Shown here: positions 1 through 8,947 of the stretch, one piece after another
Layout: each line of letters starts with the position of its first letter
Position numbering within the stretch: position 1 is the stretch's first letter
NCBI RefSeq assembly: GCF_016056275.1
Contig: NZ_JAECZA010000237.1
Coordinates: 1-43,595, forward strand
Reading direction: 5' to 3'
DNA length: 43,595 bases
Source of the DNA: Dendronalium phyllosphericum CENA369
GTDB taxonomy: Bacteria > Cyanobacteriota > Cyanobacteriia > Cyanobacteriales > Nostocaceae
Translations under genes and position numbers: made by a program
Notes under the pieces: generated by a model
What the model was told of the DNA's origin: nothing
The model's input: only the letters and a program-made list of their open reading frames with translations
Database searches by the model: none

Positions 1-172
1 GGATAAGGGGCGGGGGAAAGGGGGAAAGGTTTGTTATTTTCCCTTTAACCTTTACCCTTTAACCTTTTCCCACAAGAGTGCAAAAAGAACTTTTGCTCAT
101 AGGTCTATTGATTAAACTACTAAATATCAATTTTGAATTGCCTATTATTGATTTAGGAGTATACCTAGCAGC
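1..172. other. Spacer downstream of narB, purine/pyrimidine-rich tract
   Basis: No gene is visible. Positions 9-75 hold a GGGGGAAA-rich tract followed by CCCTTTAACC repeated twice. The two parts are roughly complementary, so a transcript running out of narB could fold here. No T-run terminator was found. Confidence 0.5.
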
Positions 173-2401
173 TTACCATTGTGAGGATTGGAGTTGATAA
201 TTTTTGACTACCATTTTATGAGCAACTGGTATTAGTTGCACGGCGCACGCTTTTAATTCTGGTTGGAGTGAATCAGGACAAGATTCGGGGTGAGTGAGGG
301 CGTTAGCTTCAGCATTGTCTGCCCATAGCGCTCCCCAGTGCATAGGGACAAATACTGTCCCAGGTGCGATCGCTTTTGTCACTTTTGCTGGAAAATTAGC
401 TTGACCTCGACGCGATCGCACTTCTACTAATTGATTCTCGCTAATTCCTAATTGAGCCGCATCACGGGGATGAATTTCTATGAATGGTTGGGGATGCATA
501 GAGCGAATTTTTTCAATGCGACCAGTACGCGTCTGGGTGTGCCAATGTCCGTAAAGTCTTCCATTAGTTAACACAAAAGGATAATCGGGGTCGGGTGGTT
601 CTGCCAGTCCCTTTGAGTAATATGCCCCAAATCGAGCGCGTCCATCAGGGGTATGAAAACGTAAATCGGTGTACAAGCGTTTGGAATGGGGAAGATGAGG
701 AGGATGAGGGAGAAGTTTTGCCCCCTGATCTCCCTTATCCCCCTCATCTTTTGGATGGGGCCATTGAGTTGGGCCTTGGGTTTTTAATTGCTCGTGACTG
801 ATACCTGTCATATCGCAGGGGCGACCCCTGGTCAATTGGGTAAATTCAGCATAAACTTCCGCAGAGTTGGCAAAGGAAAATTCTTTGACAAAGCCGAGCC
901 TGCGACCAACTTCTGCAAAAATTTCCCAATCTGCTTTCGCTTCTCTTGGTGGTTGGCGGAATGCTTGACACAGAGTTACCGTTCGTTCGGAATTTGTCAT
1001 CACGCCAGTTTTCTCACCCCACTGAGCGGCTGGCAGTAAAACGTGAGCGTAAGCAGCGGTTTCTGTTGGATAATAAGCGTCTTGGTAAATAGTAAAAGGC
1101 GATCGCAACAAGGCTTTCTTAGTCCTCTCCAAATCTGGCATACTCACAGCGGGATTAGTAGCAGCAATCCACAGTAAACCCACACTGCCATTTTCCAACC
1201 CAGTAATCATATCCCAAGCAGTTAAACCAGGATTGGCAGAAATTTGTCCTCGCTTGATTTTCCAAACATCTTCAACTTCTGCTCGATGTTGGTCATTTTT
1301 CACCAAACGATAACCGGGTAGCAAATGCGCCAAACCCCCGGCTTCCCTTCCTCCCATCGCATTTGGTTGACCTGTGAGTGAAAAAGGCCCCGATCCTGGC
1401 TTACCAATTTGTCCAGTCATCAGGTGCAAGTTAATGATAGTTCTTACCTTGGCTGTACCTTCACTCGATTGATTCACACCCATTGACCATAGCGATAGCA
1501 CCCGCTGCGATTCACCCCAGTAGCGAGCTGCTGTTTCTAAATTTTCAATACTGATTCCGCATTGACGAGCCACTACTTCTGGCGGATAGTGACGAATAAC
1601 CTCGGCGTATGCAGAAAAGTTGCTAGTGCAATCTTCGATAAACATAGTATCGATGTGACCCCAACGCATCAATAGATGGGCGATACCATTTAACAAATCA
1701 ATATCTGTACCGGGACGAATCGCTAAATGCAAATCAGCTGCTTCTGCGGTCGGTGTATGACGGGGATCGACCACAATCATTTTGACTTTGCGATTCTTTC
1801 TGTGATATTTCTCCAGTCGATTAAAAACAATCGGGTGGCATTCTGCTGTATTAGTACCAATTAAAAAGGCACAATCGGTTAACTCCAAATCTTCATAGCA
1901 GCAGGGAGGTCCATCTGAACCAAAGCTTTGAATGTACCCAGCTACAGCACTGGACATACATAAACGCGAGTTGGCATCAAAATTATTACTACCCAAACAT
2001 CCTTTCATGAGTTTCTGGGCTGTGTAATAGTCTTCAGTTTGAAACTGACCGGAACCATACATACATATAGCTTCTGGCCCTTGGGTAAAGCGCACTGTTT
2101 GAAGGCGATTGACGATTGTATCAAAAGCTTCATCCCAACTAACGCGGCGAAACTCCCGATCCAAAGAGTCTCGCACCATCGGGTAATGTAGCCTATTTTT
2201 ATCTAAAGATTCAGCGATCGTCGCACCTTTGACACAAACCATACCTTGACTAGATGGGTGGGCTTTGTCGCCTCGTACCCGCCAAATTGGGTTTCCTTGG
2301 CTATCTCGATGAGTTGCTTTGCCTTGTTGTGCTGGGGGGGAGACTTCTAGACCACAGCCAACACCACAGTAAGGACATAGAGTTTTAATAAATTCACTCA
2401 T
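173..2401 (-). CDS. narB: Ferredoxin-dependent assimilatory nitrate reductase NarB
   Basis: Molybdopterin oxidoreductase that reduces nitrate to nitrite in the cytoplasm, with reduced ferredoxin as donor. The N-terminus has the 4Fe-4S ligands C9, C12, C16 and C56 (CPYCGVGC, then GMVCVKGA), followed by the Mo-bis-MGD domains and the C-terminal dinucleotide-binding domain ([16 protein letters not shown]). I chose the ATG at 2401 (742 aa); the reading frame extends to a GTG at 2410, and neither start has a clear Shine-Dalgarno. It is the last gene of nirA-nrtP-narB, as in NrtP-type Nostoc. Oddity: residues about 551-570 are encoded by an imperfect palindrome (692-750) that looks like an inserted repeat, placed in a linker before the C-terminal domain. 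The frame is intact, so the enzyme is probably functional. Confidence 0.96.
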   Translation of the reverse strand: MSEFIKTLCPYCGVGCGLEVSPPAQQGKATHRDSQGNPIWRVRGDKAHPSSQGMVCVKGATIAESLDKNRLHYPMVRDSLDREFRRVSWDEAFDTIVNRLQTVRFTQGPEAICMYGSGQFQTEDYYTAQKLMKGCLGSNNFDANSRLCMSSAVAGYIQSFGSDGPPCCYEDLELTDCAFLIGTNTAECHPIVFNRLEKYHRKNRKVKMIVVDPRHTPTAEAADLHLAIRPGTDIDLLNGIAHLLMRWGHIDTMFIEDCTSNFSAYAEVIRHYPPEVVARQCGISIENLETAARYWGESQRVLSLWSMGVNQSSEGTAKVRTIINLHLMTGQIGKPGSGPFSLTGQPNAMGGREAGGLAHLLPGYRLVKNDQHRAEVEDVWKIKRGQISANPGLTAWDMITGLENGSVGLLWIAATNPAVSMPDLERTKKALLRSPFTIYQDAYYPTETAAYAHVLLPAAQWGEKTGVMTNSERTVTLCQAFRQPPREAKADWEIFAEVGRRLGFVKEFSFANSAEVYAEFTQLTRGRPCDMTGISHEQLKTQGPTQWPHPKDEGDKGDQGAKLLPHPPHLPHSKRLYTDLRFHTPDGRARFGAYYSKGLAEPPDPDYPFVLTNGRLYGHWHTQTRTGRIEKIRSMHPQPFIEIHPRDAAQLGISENQLVEVRSRRGQANFPAKVTKAIAPGTVFVPMHWGALWADNAEANALTHPESCPDSLQPELKACAVQLIPVAHKMVVKNYQLQSSQW
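692..750. repeat. Palindromic GATGAGG-type repeat inside narB
   Basis: The arms 692-712 and 730-750 are 21 bases each and match at 19 of 21 positions as an inverted repeat around a 17-base loop. The left arm contains GATGAGGAG and GATGAGGGA units. The element is in frame and adds a charged/proline-rich stretch to NarB. The same 9-base family occurs in nirA and next to the rpaB stop. Confidence 0.8.
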
Positions 2402-2410
2402 GGCATTCAC

Positions 2411-2721
2411 ACCATTTTGGATTTTGCAGAGATTTATTAAGCGAAGTGGCGTATTTTGGATGGTGCTACCTTACTTGCAGCGATTTGAAAATTCGCGAGT
2501 TGCAGATTCATCTCAAATAATGAAGATTTAAAACTACAAATAATACCAATTCGTAATTCTTAATTCGTAATTAATAAATTCAGAACCGTTTAGTTTTCTT
2601 TCTTATACTTAATTACTGACTGAATGTGAATAAAATCATGAAATTTTAAGGATAAAGATACAATTAACTAAGTTAAAAACAGAGGGTTAATTATATTCTT
2701 TATCCTTTATTCTTCAATCAA
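2411..2721. other. nrtP-narB intergenic spacer
   Basis: AT-rich, 311 bases, with no open frame of note. It contains ATTCGTAATTCTTAATTCG near 2550, a dispersed Nostoc spacer repeat that also occurs upstream of the DUF456 gene (36711-36730). I see no convincing promoter or terminator, so narB is probably co-transcribed with nrtP. Confidence 0.5.
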
Positions 2722-4221
2722 TTATTCTTCTGCTAAAACAGTAGGGTGTGGAGTTGATTCTGGTAATTCACCTTCAAAAGCACCAGCGAAAGATCCTTTT
2801 GGTTCTTTCAGGAAGAAGCCACACATAAAAGCGCAGACCATAGCCGCTAAACCCATGGTGGTAAATAATGTTGATGCGTCAGTTAAACTAAAAATTGTCA
2901 GATAAACTACGCCACCAACATTACCGTAAGCTCCTACGTTACCAGCAATTTGTCCGGTAGCTTCTTTTTTAATTAAAGGTACAATCCCGTAGGTTGCACC
3001 GCAACCAGCTTGAGCAAAGTAGGCAGCAAACATAGTTACTGCGATCGCTAGAGGAATCGGCCAGTTGCCATTAATAAAATGTGCCATTAAATAGCCAACT
3101 CCGATGCCAGCGCTGATAATTGTGATTGTCCACTTCCGCGAGCCAAATTTATCAGATATTAAGCCGCCACTGGGACGAGAAACTAAGTTCAAAAAAGGAT
3201 AAGTAGCAGCAATCATGCCAGCGACTACATGCTCTAAACCAAAGGTTTTTTCAAAAAATGCCGGCAACATAGAAACCGCTGCCAATTCACTACCAAAGTT
3301 AGTGACATAAGTGAATTCGAGTAAAGCTACTTGACTAAACTGATAGCGTTGAGATAGAGCGTAGGTTTTCTTACCAATTAAAAGTTCTCGGTTTACTTGA
3401 TAAGCTTTGTAGGTTTGGTACGCAAATAATCCTGCTAACACTACCCAAGTCAAATACATTTGGCTGAGAGTCAGAAAGTGAATGTTCTTTTGTTCCAAGC
3501 GCCAAGCTAATAAACCCAAAGCAAATATCAAACCAAAATTAGAAACAATCATTGCCCAGAAGCTTTTAACACTAGTTACTTCTAAAGCACCGTTTTTCTT
3601 GGGTCGCTTGTAAACTTTATCAGCGGGTGTATCTTGGACACTGTTGTAATAAATTACGCCGTAAATGGCAGCAACGATTCCTGTAAACGCGATCGCAAAT
3701 CGCCAGTTGGAAGTACCGCCAGCCAGAAACGCGGTCGAAACTGCGATCGTTGGCAGGGCAAATTCTGCCCCAAAAGCACCAAAGTTACCCCAGCCGCCAT
3801 AAATACCTTGGGCACTTCCCATCTCCTTCGGGGGAAACCATTCCGCCACCATGCGAATACCGACAACAAACCCAGATCCGACAATTCCCATTAGCAAACG
3901 ACTGATGACTAATTGGTTAAAGTCTTGGGACAGCGCTGTAGCTAAACAGGGAACGGCAGCAAATATCAACAGTATTGAGTAGGTAATTCGCGGGCCGAAA
4001 CGATCCAGCAGCATACCAATAATCAGTCGTGCCGGAATTGTGAGAGCAAGGTTACAGATGCCCAAAGTTTTTATTTGTTCGGGCGCTAGATGTAGTTGTT
4101 TGCCAATGGTTGTAGCAAAGGGAGCAAAGTTGAACCAACAAACAAAGGTGAGAAAGAAGGCAAACCAAGTCTGATGTAATATTTTGTAGCGCCCACTAAA
4201 CGAAAATAAACCTTTAAGCAT
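2722..4221 (-). CDS. nrtP: NrtP nitrate/nitrite permease (MFS, NNP family)
   Basis: Twelve-helix major facilitator of 499 aa that imports nitrate and nitrite. The two nitrate-signature stretches are present: GIYGGWGNFGAFGAEF in the first half and GNVGAYGNVGGVV in the second. The MFS loop motif is DRFGPR and its counterpart is SDKFGSRK. The N-terminus FNFAPF is typical of the NNP family. It lies between nirA and narB on the same strand, replacing the ABC transporter NrtABCD found at this position in Anabaena PCC 7120. The ATG at 4221 is the only reasonable start. Confidence 0.95.
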   Translation of the reverse strand: MLKGLFSFSGRYKILHQTWFAFFLTFVCWFNFAPFATTIGKQLHLAPEQIKTLGICNLALTIPARLIIGMLLDRFGPRITYSILLIFAAVPCLATALSQDFNQLVISRLLMGIVGSGFVVGIRMVAEWFPPKEMGSAQGIYGGWGNFGAFGAEFALPTIAVSTAFLAGGTSNWRFAIAFTGIVAAIYGVIYYNSVQDTPADKVYKRPKKNGALEVTSVKSFWAMIVSNFGLIFALGLLAWRLEQKNIHFLTLSQMYLTWVVLAGLFAYQTYKAYQVNRELLIGKKTYALSQRYQFSQVALLEFTYVTNFGSELAAVSMLPAFFEKTFGLEHVVAGMIAATYPFLNLVSRPSGGLISDKFGSRKWTITIISAGIGVGYLMAHFINGNWPIPLAIAVTMFAAYFAQAGCGATYGIVPLIKKEATGQIAGNVGAYGNVGGVVYLTIFSLTDASTLFTTMGLAAMVCAFMCGFFLKEPKGSFAGAFEGELPESTPHPTVLAEE

Positions 4222-4343
4222 TTAATCTTCCCCACTAAAAAACAAAAAATTGCACAAGGAATCCTATAGGCAATCAGGAATTGCCCTCAGAAAATTTCGT
4301 ATTGGAGTTATGAAAGACTCGTGTAAGTCGTTCTTTGTAATGA

Positions 4344-5966
4344 CTAATGACTAATAACTGTGACGGGTTCTCGCAAGCGTGCGCCAAAATTTTCTATCAA
4401 CAGTTTCCGCAATACTGGCTGTAAGTCTTCGCAGGGTATGCCTTTGACGACACAAGTCCCTAAATGAGCGTCTTTGCCGACTTTACCCCCCATATAGATG
4501 TCAACTCCTTCCACAGTTTTGCCATCTTTACGAGTTTTAGTTCCCATTAAACCGATGTCTGCAACCTGGGGCTGTCCGCAGGAGTTAGGGCAACCTGTCC
4601 AGTGAATTCGGACTGGACGAGTCAAACCTAACTCGGCTTCTAAGGATTTAATCATTGCCAAGGCACGGTTTTTAGTTTCGATTAAGGCAAAGTTGCAAAA
4701 CTGTGCCCCCGTACAAGAAACTAGCGATCGCGTCAGTAAATTGGGATCGATGGAAAATCTTTCTAGTAGCGGCTCTGTTAAAAATGTTGCTAAACGTGAG
4801 TCAGGAATATTGGGGATAACAATATTTTGCTCAACTGTGAGTCGGATTTCACCACTGCCGTAAACTTCAGCTAAATTGGCAATTTCAAACATATCTTCGG
4901 CATACAACCTACCAACAGGAATGTGTAAACCTACGTAGTTCAATCCTGATTGTTTTTGTTTGTATACCCCGATATGGTCGCGTTTTTGCCAATCAATTTC
5001 ATCTTTTGCGGCTGCGGGTAACAACGATTTACCCAAACGCTTTTCTACTTCCAAACGAAACTTTTCTAATCCCCATTCATCAATTAGCCACATCAGACGA
5101 GATTTTTGCCGATTGGCACGCGGGCCGTAATCGCGGAAAACTTCTAAAACGGCTCTACATACAGCTACTACATCTTCTGGAGACACCCAAGCATTCAAAG
5201 GAATCGCCGCTTCACAGCGTTTGGCAGAGAAAAAGCCACCTACGAGGATGTTGAAGCCGAATATTGAGGATGAGGGGGATGAGGGGGATGAGGGAGATGA
5301 GGGAGATATTTCTTCCCCTGCTTCCCCTGCTCTCTTGAAGGCTGGGACGAAAGCTAGATCGTTAATCTCCGCGTGAACGGAATTATCTCGTCCACCAGCG
5401 ATCGCAATGTTAAATTTCCGTGGTAGGTTGGTAAATTCTGGATTGCCTTGTCCTTTGTTGGTGAGCATATCCTGAATTTGCTGCACCAACTCTCTGGTGT
5501 CATACAACTCATCGGCATCCAAACCCGCTACAGGGTCGCCTGTGATATTGCGAACGTTGTCCATACCCGACTGGACACTGGTTAAACCAACGGAATGAAA
5601 TCTATTAAAGATATCTGGTAAGTCTTCAATTCTGATGCCCCGCAACTGAATATTCTGTCTTGTAGTAATGTCAGCACAACCGTCATCACCGTAACGCTGT
5701 ACTACCGACGCTAGAGCTTGCATCTGACTGCTGGTAATAATACCATTGGGCATCCGCATCCGCATCATAAATTTGCCTGGGGTGACTGGACGAAAGAATA
5801 CACCCACCCACTTCAGTCGATGATCGCGGTCTGTTTCATCCATTGCTTCCCAGCCTAGAGAAGCAAATTTTTCTATTTCCTCTTTGACGGCAAGTCCATC
5901 TTTTTCAGCTTTGAATTTCTCGAACTTATTCAGGCTAGCTTTGGTGGTAGTTGCTGTATCTGTCAT
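4344..5966 (-). CDS. nirA: Ferredoxin-nitrite reductase NirA
   Basis: Reduces nitrite to ammonium with six electrons from ferredoxin, using siroheme and a 4Fe-4S cluster. The cluster/siroheme cysteines are C418 and C424 (CTGAQFC) and C459 and C463 (GCPNSC), the family's CX5C-X34-CX3C pattern. Length is 540 aa. Residues about 212-235 (SPS-SPS-SPS tripeptides with a Glu/Gly-rich start) come from a 9-base tandem repeat at 5269-5307 and sit in a surface region between AFVPAF and FGFNILVGGFF. The last residues (VISH) lie in a TAATGACTAATGAC spacer repeat running over the stop. First gene of the nirA-nrtP-narB operon, downstream of an NtcA-type promoter with a leader near 290 bases. Confidence 0.96.
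   Translation of the reverse strand: MTDTATTTKASLNKFEKFKAEKDGLAVKEEIEKFASLGWEAMDETDRDHRLKWVGVFFRPVTPGKFMMRMRMPNGIITSSQMQALASVVQRYGDDGCADITTRQNIQLRGIRIEDLPDIFNRFHSVGLTSVQSGMDNVRNITGDPVAGLDADELYDTRELVQQIQDMLTNKGQGNPEFTNLPRKFNIAIAGGRDNSVHAEINDLAFVPAFKRAGEAGEEISPSSPSSPSSPSSSIFGFNILVGGFFSAKRCEAAIPLNAWVSPEDVVAVCRAVLEVFRDYGPRANRQKSRLMWLIDEWGLEKFRLEVEKRLGKSLLPAAAKDEIDWQKRDHIGVYKQKQSGLNYVGLHIPVGRLYAEDMFEIANLAEVYGSGEIRLTVEQNIVIPNIPDSRLATFLTEPLLERFSIDPNLLTRSLVSCTGAQFCNFALIETKNRALAMIKSLEAELGLTRPVRIHWTGCPNSCGQPQVADIGLMGTKTRKDGKTVEGVDIYMGGKVGKDAHLGTCVVKGIPCEDLQPVLRKLLIENFGARLREPVTVISH
5269..5307. repeat. In-frame 9-base tandem repeat in nirA
   Basis: Four consecutive 9-base units on the plus strand, GATGAGGGG twice then GATGAGGGA twice, plus a trailing GAT. 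On the coding strand they give repeated Ser-Pro-Ser. A unit of nine keeps the frame whatever the copy number. The family also occurs at 692-750 and 37491-37535. Confidence 0.9.
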
Positions 5967-6261
5967 AACTTGGCTCTCATTGCAAATTGCTATGGTAGTT
6001 GCCTAATACTAATTAGCCTCTAGTCTCTTGATTCCCTGGATTTATGGGGTTTAGTTGCTGAAAATGTCTATATTGTTAGCGGTTAATTTTTGGTGGCTCA
6101 GTGCGTCTACATGTGTTCTTTTGATTGCTGAATCGCAGGTAAAAGGCTTGGAATAAGCCGAACGCAACTTCGTAATTAGTTAGGTGATTGTAATCTTTTA
6201 CATTTGTAAAGTTTGTCAAGAGGACTTGGTGACTGTTCGTGTAACAATTTCGATACTTATC

Positions 6262-6303
6262 AGGTTAAGGTCGCTTTTTCGTTAAAATCGTATAAATGGC
6301 TAC
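6262..6303 (-). promoter_or_regulatory. NtcA-activated promoter of the nirA operon
   Basis: Read on the minus strand, the NtcA-type site GTAGCCATTTATAC (6290-6303; GTA-N8-TAC) is followed after 22 bases by TAACCT (6262-6267), matching TA-N3-T. This is the arrangement known for class II NtcA promoters in cyanobacteria. A start near 6255 would give a leader of about 290 bases. The architecture is seen directly; NtcA control is inferred from the known biology of nirA. Confidence 0.75.
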
Positions 6304-6340
6304 GAAAATTGGGTAAAATTGCTGAAAATGTATAGCTAAA

Positions 6341-6355
6341 ATGCGTTTTTTGCAT
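6341..6355. promoter_or_regulatory. Candidate NtcB (LysR-type) site
   Basis: ATGCGTTTTTTGCAT is close to the TGCA-N5-TGCA motif reported for the nitrite-responsive LysR regulator NtcB, with one mismatch (TGCG). It lies about 38 bases upstream of the NtcA site with respect to nirA, a reasonable place for a co-activator. Confidence 0.45.
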
Positions 6356-6435
6356 CACCTGTTGTTAATGAGTGACACAAAGCCTAAGAAAAACGCGATC
6401 GCCCTCAATGTAAATTTTCAGGATTATCCACAACT

Positions 6436-6861
6436 ATGAAACGTCGTGATTTTATCAATTGGGTAGGTTTAGGTTGGATAGCTAGTAGCTTACCTGTTGC
6501 GATCGCCGCCTGTACTTCCCAGACAACAACGCCAACATCTTCGGCATCCAAAGATTGGCAAACAGTGGGGACTTCAGCAGAATTAGATAAGAACGGTCAA
6601 TTACTTGCTAATAACTCACCCGTTGGGCCTGTTTTGGTAATTGGTACATCTAAAACCGCAAATCTGATTGCTGTGAATCCCACCTGTACCCATAAAGGTT
6701 GCACAGTAGGATGGAAAGCTGAAGCCAAAAAATTTGTCTGTCCTTGTCACAAATCAGAATTTGCGGCTGATGGTAAAGTACAAAAAGGCCCAGCCACAGA
6801 ACCCCTCAAAACTTACGCCGCCAAAATTGAAGGGAATTCAGTTGCAGTCAAGCCAACTTAA
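6436..6861 (+). CDS. Rieske-type 2Fe-2S protein with Tat-like signal
   Basis: 141 aa. Residues 1-26 look like a twin-arginine/lipoprotein export signal (MKRRDF, a hydrophobic stretch, then AIAAC). The Rieske ligands follow: CTHKGC and CPCHKSEF, each giving one Cys and one His to the cluster. The fold is short, as in arsenite-oxidase small subunits and soluble Rieske proteins, so it is not the b6f subunit PetC. It is divergent from nirA and shares the 469-base promoter spacer, which suggests a link with nitrate or nitrite metabolism, but its redox partner is unknown. The HEAT gene follows 69 bases downstream on the same strand. Confidence 0.85.
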   Translation: MKRRDFINWVGLGWIASSLPVAIAACTSQTTTPTSSASKDWQTVGTSAELDKNGQLLANNSPVGPVLVIGTSKTANLIAVNPTCTHKGCTVGWKAEAKKFVCPCHKSEFAADGKVQKGPATEPLKTYAAKIEGNSVAVKPT

Positions 6862-6930
6862 TAATAGAAGGGAGACAAGGGGATAAGGGGAACAAATAAC
6901 TACTGACAACTGACAACTGACTATTGACTA

Positions 6931-8226
6931 ATGACTACTATCAACCAGCTTTTGGAGCAAGCGCAGGCAGCACATGATGCAGCTGATTGGTCATTACTGA
7001 TTGAATCTTTGCAAAAGTTAATTTTAGAGGATTCCCAACATCCAGAAATAATTAAAAATCAAGAGTATTTACTGGAATTAGCACTTTCAGTTTTGGAAAT
7101 GGCAGATTTTCAGCAACGCTGGGATATTGCCAAAGTCTTCACTTATCTGGGAGATATTGCCATCCCACCGTTAATCGAGATTTTAGAAGATGAAAACGTA
7201 GATGAAGAGGCCCGTTGGTATGCAGCACGGATTTTAGGTGAGTTTCAGCATCCAGATGTCATAGAACCTTTGATGGAATTGCTGAAAACCGATGAAGATG
7301 AAGAACTTAAAGCGATCGCAGCTACAGCATTGGGGCAAATGGGTACTCTTGCGATTACTGGACTTGCCGAACTCTTAAACAATGAAGAGACTAAGCTTTT
7401 GGCAGTGCGATCGCTTGCTTGTATCCATAACACAGAGACAATTGCACCTCTGTTGATGGTAGTACAAGATTCACAACCAGCAGTCCGCGCCGCTGCAATT
7501 GAAGCCCTCAGCAGCTTTCGTGACGAACGCATACCACCGTTGCTGTTAAACGCATTGGATGATCTTGCTGCCAAAGTCAGACGTGTAGCAGTAATTGGTT
7601 TGGGTTTTCGTCCTGACTTATGTACAGAGTTGGATTTGGTGACAAGACTGCAACCTCGATTATATGATTTCAACCTTGAGGTTTGTAGTGCTGCTGCGAT
7701 CGCCCTTTCACGTATGGGTAGTGAAGAGGCTATGCAGCACTTATTTCAAGTGCTAATCTCACCCCACACACCAATAACTCTGCAAATAGAAATTATCCGC
7801 GCTTTGATTTGGGTAGAGACGCTATCCTGTTTGGGCTACTTGCGGCAAGCATTTTATCAAAGTACATCAGAGACAGTGTGGCAAGAAATTGTCACAGTTC
7901 TGGGAAGAGTACAAAAACCGCAGTTAACTGCACCCGCCGCAGAAATTTTGTTAGACATCTTGCGATCGCAGCATCCAGTTATTAAAGTTGCCAGCATCAA
8001 AAGTGCAATCGCTTTGTCTTTAGGACAGTTAGGCTGCATCCAGGCGATCGAAACATTGATTTTGCTGCTAGCCGATTCCGAACAACAGGTAAAACTGCAT
8101 GTTGTCGCCGCACTCAAAAAGCTGTCCCCAGAAGTAGCATTCCAAAAATTACAGCAATTACTAAATAATTCCTGTATTACACCAGATTTACACCAAGGAA
8201 TAGCGATCGCTCTTGCCGAATGGTAA
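6931..8226 (+). CDS. HEAT-repeat protein, probable cyanobacterial NirB-type nir regulator
   Basis: 431 aa, nearly all HEAT repeats (for example ARWYAARILGEFQHPDVIEPL, residues about 91-111, then further copies to about 400), the fold of CpcE-type bilin lyases and PBS lyases. In Anabaena PCC 7120 a CpcE-like gene called nirB lies divergent to nirA and is needed for full nitrite reductase activity and for keeping the operon low without inducer. The same position and fold here make this the likely counterpart. That identity is inferred from context and not proved; a phycobiliprotein-lyase role is the alternative. The start codon sits inside a TGACTAATGACT spacer repeat with no Shine-Dalgarno. 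Confidence 0.8.
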   Translation: MTTINQLLEQAQAAHDAADWSLLIESLQKLILEDSQHPEIIKNQEYLLELALSVLEMADFQQRWDIAKVFTYLGDIAIPPLIEILEDENVDEEARWYAARILGEFQHPDVIEPLMELLKTDEDEELKAIAATALGQMGTLAITGLAELLNNEETKLLAVRSLACIHNTETIAPLLMVVQDSQPAVRAAAIEALSSFRDERIPPLLLNALDDLAAKVRRVAVIGLGFRPDLCTELDLVTRLQPRLYDFNLEVCSAAAIALSRMGSEEAMQHLFQVLISPHTPITLQIEIIRALIWVETLSCLGYLRQAFYQSTSETVWQEIVTVLGRVQKPQLTAPAAEILLDILRSQHPVIKVASIKSAIALSLGQLGCIQAIETLILLLADSEQQVKLHVVAALKKLSPEVAFQKLQQLLNNSCITPDLHQGIAIALAEW

Positions 8227-8417
8227 AACAAGCTCTAATTTCATGGATGTAACATGCAGGATTTGCACTGTTAGAGATTTGTTATATCAAGTCCGCCTAA
8301 TTAGTTGTAATTAAGTCAATCTATACAGAAAGCTCGAAAACCCCTCTCCTGTTAGGTTTTAATAATAAATCTTTAACCAAACAAAATATTAGAGGCGCAA
8401 ATACTCTTTCATTTGTG
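8227..8417. other. Spacer between the HEAT gene and the inverted-repeat locus
   Basis: AT-rich, with no open frame, hairpin terminator or repeat that I can support. The left arm of the large inverted repeat starts at its right edge. Confidence 0.4.
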
Positions 8418-8668
8418 TTACTTTTGCAGACAAAATTGCAGGAATTATGTTTGAAATCTTGAATTAAAAAAACTCCGCAAATGCACACATATTATAAGCG
8501 GAGCTGAAACGATTGCGATAAGTCGTAGATGAATATAGCATCTCTTTTACCGTTAGATATAGTCCAAAAGGTATATACAATCAAAGGATATTTTACTGAA
8601 ACAAATCGATGTATAGCCTTTGGATACTAGCTTTGCGTATTGAGTCTGAGACTTTTGATCGAAGAACA

Positions 8669-8818
8669 ATTATGTCTAATGGCATAGTCCTTTATTGCTA
8701 GTCCAAAATTGAGAGTTATGTTAGTCATTTTTGAGAGTTGAAAAGACAATGTAATTGACAGACATAATATTTACCTTCAGCGATAATGCATAACAGACAT
8801 AATTACAAATATTATGTC
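8669..8818. promoter_or_regulatory. GACATAAT operator-like boxes upstream of peptide gene 1
   Basis: The octamer GACATAAT, or its complement ATTATGTC, occurs at 8669-8676, 8761-8768, 8796-8803 and 8811-8818. The last two form a perfect inverted pair separated by 7 bases and end 9 bases before a TATATT hexamer (8828-8833) that could be the -10. Most of these boxes are kept in the other arm. The pattern suggests a dimeric transcription factor, which I cannot name. Confidence 0.55.
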
Positions 8819-8947
8819 TTTTTCGGCTATATTAACTAGTTGAATCTAAAAAATATTTGAAGCAAAATAGCATCAAGTAGTTAAGTTCAAGAGCTTAATT
8901 ACCTGCAAAAACAACTTGTCGAAAGTCAATTAATCTAGGAGTAAATT

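Noticed and set aside
6241-6256. GTAACAATTTCGATAC as the NtcA site of nirA
   Set aside because: Spacing is N10; the exact N8 site at 6290-6303 with a proper -10 is better.
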